Under the pieces are notes generated by a model. The model was not told the DNA's origin. It made no database searches and saw only the letters and a program-made list of their open reading frames with translations. Made by a program: the position numbers and the translations under genes. From Deltaproteobacteria bacterium (GTDB lineage: Bacteria; Desulfobacterota; Dissulfuribacteria; Dissulfuribacterales; UBA3076), in the NCBI GenBank assembly GCA_030605675.1, contig JAUWHV010000042.1:1-13489 (forward strand): 13,489 nucleotides of DNA, read 5' to 3'. Below are positions 10,572-13,489 of the stretch, piece after piece (position 1 is the stretch's first letter; every line of letters begins with the position of its first letter).

Positions 10572-13449
10572 CACCTGATTTCATGACCTCATCCCAGATT
10601 TCTATGACCCCGGACCTCAAGCCCGTGAAATCATCAGCCTCCACATAAGTCGGTCTTTCTTGCAGGCTGAGCTTGTTTATTGTTTTTCTGTAGCTCACAT
10701 ATGCCTCCAAAAGGATATCTGTATATCTCTTTCGTATCAGTTTTTTCTGTTCAAAGGCCTTAAGCAGTCTGATACTATTGCTCCATTCAGCGAGGTCCGG
10801 ATACCGGAAAGCATTTGCCAATACCACATACTGGATCAGGAATTCTATATCAGTCAGGCCGCCGGGATCATGCTTAAGGTCAAATTTGCCAGGATGCTTG
10901 TTTCCATATTGGCTTATCAATCTGTCTCGCATGGAGGTGACAGAACTCTTTAAGATATCAGTGTCACGGGACTTGGCAATTACTTTTTTTCTCAGTTCAT
11001 CAAATTTCTTACAGACCCTGATGTCACCTGCGATCGTCCTTGCCCTCACAAGGGCCTGGTGTTCCCATGTCCATGCCTGGTCCATTTGATACTGGAAAAA
11101 GGCGTCCAGGCTGCTGACCAGGACTCCTGACGCCCCGCTTGGACGAAGGCGCATATCTACTTCATACAGGATTCCTGCCCGGGTATGGACTGTCAAAATA
11201 TGAATCATTCGTTGTCCCAGACGGGTATAAAACATAGTGCTATCCAAAGGCTTGGGCCCGGAGGTCATCCGGCCCACTTTACCGATATGGAGAAAAACCA
11301 GATCCAGGTCAGAGCTATAGCCCATTTCCGTTCCTCCAAGTTTGCCATAGGCAACAACCGCAAAGCCACAGTTTTCTTTTTCATCTTGGCCGGATACGCA
11401 TGGGGGCATGCCGTGTCGATCTATCAGGTGGTCCCGGGCAAGGGCAAAGACCCTATCTACTACTACCTCGGCAGTGTTTGTAAGATGGTGACTCACATCC
11501 TGGACAGACAGGGCTCCCGAGATGTCAGCCGCAGCTACTCTCAGCATATTTGCCTGCCTAAATCGCCTGAGTTCATCCATCTGCTGTTCCAAGTCGCCCG
11601 GCGATGCTTTGGAGAGCATTTTTTTTATGTCTTTTTCCAGATTTGGCCTGTCAGGGGGTGAATAAAGAGTCAGCGGGGCAAGGAGTTCGTCCAGCAGTAC
11701 AGGCTGTCTTGATAGAAGCGTCGCTATCCATGCCCCTCTTGAACAGAGCCTTATCAGGTGTGACAGGGCATCAGGATTTTCCAGGAGGAGGGAGAGGTAG
11801 CAGGTCCGCCTCTCAATTGATTCTATCAGGTCAAGTGTCTTTTTGAGAGCAAAGTCCGGCTGGTCCGCCCCCGCGGATTCCTTGAGCACAAGAGGGATCA
11901 GGCGGTCCAGCCGGTCTCGTCCTGATGAACTGAGGCTCAAGCTCGTCCTGGAGTCCTTAAGGCCTTGAAGAAAGTTCAATACCTCATTGGTTTTACGGAA
12001 ACCCATTGACTGAAGAGCTTGTACAGCACGGTCTTTGTCTACTGTTCCAAACCAAATGCCTGAGAGGAGCTGTTTCGCCGGGTCCTTATTCCGGGCATCC
12101 TCTCCGGAGAAAAGTCCTTTAAAGTGATAGTGGACTGTGTTCATGTGCCTGCAGAGCGTATCTGTATATTCTTTCCAGGTCTGAAAACCCATGGAAAGTG
12201 CGAGGCGGGCCTGAGAAAGGGGCTCGAAGGGCAGCTTGTGTGTCTGTTGGTCAGCGTATTCCTGCAGGCGGTGTTCAGTGTTGCGCAGGAATATGTAGGC
12301 ATCTTTTAATTTCCGACATGCGTCTTGGGGCAGGAAGTTATGGTCAGCCAGGAGTTCCAGGACTCGAAGGATGCTCCTTTCCCGAAGTTCCGGCATCTTG
12401 CCGCCCCTAATGAGCTGAAAGGTCTGGCCTATAAACTCAATCTCGCGTATCCCTCCTGCGCCCAGCTTTATGTCGTCTTTAAGTCCTTTCTTATGCGTCT
12501 CCTGTTCTATCAGTTGCTTCATTTCCCTTAAGGAGTCAAAAGCCCCGTAGTCCAGGTAACGGCGATACACAAAGGGCCTTAATGTTTCAAGCAGCGTGTC
12601 TCCATCAGTGCCACCGGCAACCGGGCGGGCCTTGACCATTGCATATCGTTCCCACTCCCTCCCTTGGCTTTGATAATATTCTTCCATGGCATCGAAGCTC
12701 AGGACCAGGGGTCCATTTTCCCCATATGGCCTGAGTCTCGTGTCCACACGAAACACAATACCCCCGGCAGTAGTCGTGCCTATAACACTTATCAATTTGC
12801 GGCAAAGCCGGGCAAAAAATTCTTCGTTAGTGACGGATTTTGGGCCGTCTTTGGTATGTCCGGACTCAGGGTACGCAAATATCAGGTCAATATCCGAGGA
12901 AAAGTTGAGTTCTCCAGCCCCGAGTTTGCCCATCCCGAGGATAACCAGGGATTGGGGGTTGCCTTCCTTGTCTGCGGGACAGCCAAGTTCCTGACATTGC
13001 CAGGGATGGAGGAGGCTGAGAGCACCCCTTAGACATGCCTCTGCCAGGGATGAAAGGTCCTCCATGGTCTCTTTGAGATCTGTCCATTGGGCAAGGTCTC
13101 TCCATGCTATCCTGACCATCTCTCGCCTTCTCAGCCGGCGCAAAATCATTCCGAGATCTTTATGGTCTCTGGCCTCCTTGATTGAATTATTGACTATTCG
13201 GTCATAGTTACCGTTTGTATAGGAATTTATAAGATCACCACTTTCCAGAAGATCTAATAGCAGCCCTGGTTCCTTGACGCAGTTTTTTGCGACAAATTCA
13301 CTAAAGGCCCACACCTGTTTCGACGTATTTATTATATGTGGATCATCAGGAACCGGAAGTCCGGATGACAGCGCAGCCTCCGCAAAGTTTTTCCAATAGT
13401 TATCAGCCTTTAACAGGAATTCTTCAGGTAGTAGTCTCTGGGGCAGCAT
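10567..13449 (-). CDS. glnE: Bifunctional glutamine synthetase adenylyltransferase/deadenylase
   Basis: A 960-residue GlnE. It adds AMP to, or removes AMP from, glutamine synthetase in response to PII and glutamine, setting nitrogen assimilation. Two nucleotidyltransferase domains are intact: the N-terminal deadenylating one with GMGKLGAGELNFSSDIDLIF (172-191; Asp186, Asp188) and KLGAGGIREIEF (328-339), and the C-terminal adenylylating one with YGKLGGTEMGYSSDLDLVF (701-719; Asp714, Asp716) and DPGGLTDIEF (861-870). Helical regulatory segments lie between them. Length equals the usual 940-1000 residues. The ATG at 13449 has no clear ribosome binding site; the frame stays open to a TAA at 13488-13486, with no better start. 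The stop falls inside element B. It precedes the glycosylation genes on the same strand, but a functional link is not expected. Confidence 0.97.
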   Translation of the reverse strand: MLPQRLLPEEFLLKADNYWKNFAEAALSSGLPVPDDPHIINTSKQVWAFSEFVAKNCVKEPGLLLDLLESGDLINSYTNGNYDRIVNNSIKEARDHKDLGMILRRLRRREMVRIAWRDLAQWTDLKETMEDLSSLAEACLRGALSLLHPWQCQELGCPADKEGNPQSLVILGMGKLGAGELNFSSDIDLIFAYPESGHTKDGPKSVTNEEFFARLCRKLISVIGTTTAGGIVFRVDTRLRPYGENGPLVLSFDAMEEYYQSQGREWERYAMVKARPVAGGTDGDTLLETLRPFVYRRYLDYGAFDSLREMKQLIEQETHKKGLKDDIKLGAGGIREIEFIGQTFQLIRGGKMPELRERSILRVLELLADHNFLPQDACRKLKDAYIFLRNTEHRLQEYADQQTHKLPFEPLSQARLALSMGFQTWKEYTDTLCRHMNTVHYHFKGLFSGEDARNKDPAKQLLSGIWFGTVDKDRAVQALQSMGFRKTNEVLNFLQGLKDSRTSLSLSSSGRDRLDRLIPLVLKESAGADQPDFALKKTLDLIESIERRTCYLSLLLENPDALSHLIRLCSRGAWIATLLSRQPVLLDELLAPLTLYSPPDRPNLEKDIKKMLSKASPGDLEQQMDELRRFRQANMLRVAAADISGALSVQDVSHHLTNTAEVVVDRVFALARDHLIDRHGMPPCVSGQDEKENCGFAVVAYGKLGGTEMGYSSDLDLVFLHIGKVGRMTSGPKPLDSTMFYTRLGQRMIHILTVHTRAGILYEVDMRLRPSGASGVLVSSLDAFFQYQMDQAWTWEHQALVRARTIAGDIRVCKKFDELRKKVIAKSRDTDILKSSVTSMRDRLISQYGNKHPGKFDLKHDPGGLTDIEFLIQYVVLANAFRYPDLAEWSNSIRLLKAFEQKKLIRKRYTDILLEAYVSYRKTINKLSLQERPTYVEADDFTGLRSGVIEIWDEVMKSGG

Positions 13450-13489
13450 TTTTTTTTGGAATTTTGTATCCAGCGTATTATGGTCTTAT

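Noticed and set aside
1..13489. CRISPR array, tRNA or rRNA genes
   Set aside because: The tandem repeats are 7-bp units or single hairpins without spacer-repeat periodicity, and no tRNA-like cloverleaf or rRNA sequence was recognised.

Overview
The window joins two very different stretches of a bacterial chromosome. The right half (about 5.7-13.5 kb) is ordinary, GC-moderate genomic sequence, all coded on the minus strand: glnE, an STT3/PglB-type oligosaccharyltransferase, a GT2 and a GT4 glycosyltransferase. The left part (1 to about 5.2 kb) is accessory DNA of mixed base composition with four type II toxin-antitoxin (TA) pairs, a DUF3175 gene, a pyruvoyl-dependent arginine decarboxylase, gene fragments and mobile-element relics. 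A bacterial STT3 beside glnE, plus the intergenic heptamer and ACAGGAT-type repeats, suggests Desulfobacterota (the former Deltaproteobacteria) or a relative. This placement is an inference; there is no rRNA or other marker to fix it.

The main result is that positions 1 to about 1.65 kb read as part of an integron cassette array with non-standard recombination sites. Cassette 1 (25-935) carries an addiction-module antitoxin and a ParE/RelE toxin. Cassette 2 (936-1638) carries yefM-yoeB. The first six bases of each cassette are the exact complement of the R'' box in its own attC: TTGGGC with GCCCAA, and TTCGAT with ATCGAAC. Both attC sites have a stem with a one-base bulge on the L'' side and 4-5 nt unpaired spacers, as attC sites do. 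The attC of cassette 1 is split by an ORF-less relic of a group II intron on the minus strand (613-873), the site and orientation expected of group IIC-attC introns. A third cassette probably starts at 1639 with a MazEF pair, but its end was not found. No integrase gene lies in the window.

From 2.27 to 5.2 kb the DNA is a patchwork: a second copy of the intron 3'-end motif in opposite orientation (2461-2479), a fragment of a CofD/YvcK-type gene, two abutting perfect hairpins, a DUF3175 gene, a small charged ORF, an AT-rich pdaD plus truncated adenylate-forming ligase pair, and an E. coli-like mazEF on the minus strand with direct repeats in its promoter.

In the right half, gene order in the direction of transcription is glnE, STT3, GT2, GT4. 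The last three form a plausible glycan-assembly and protein-glycosylation set: GT2 and GT4 would act on a lipid-linked glycan and STT3 would transfer it to protein. The gaps glnE/STT3 and STT3/GT2 hold three palindromic elements built from 7-bp repeats, two of them related in sequence. One has perfect 14-bp terminal inverted repeats. The stop codons of glnE and of the STT3 gene both lie inside such elements.
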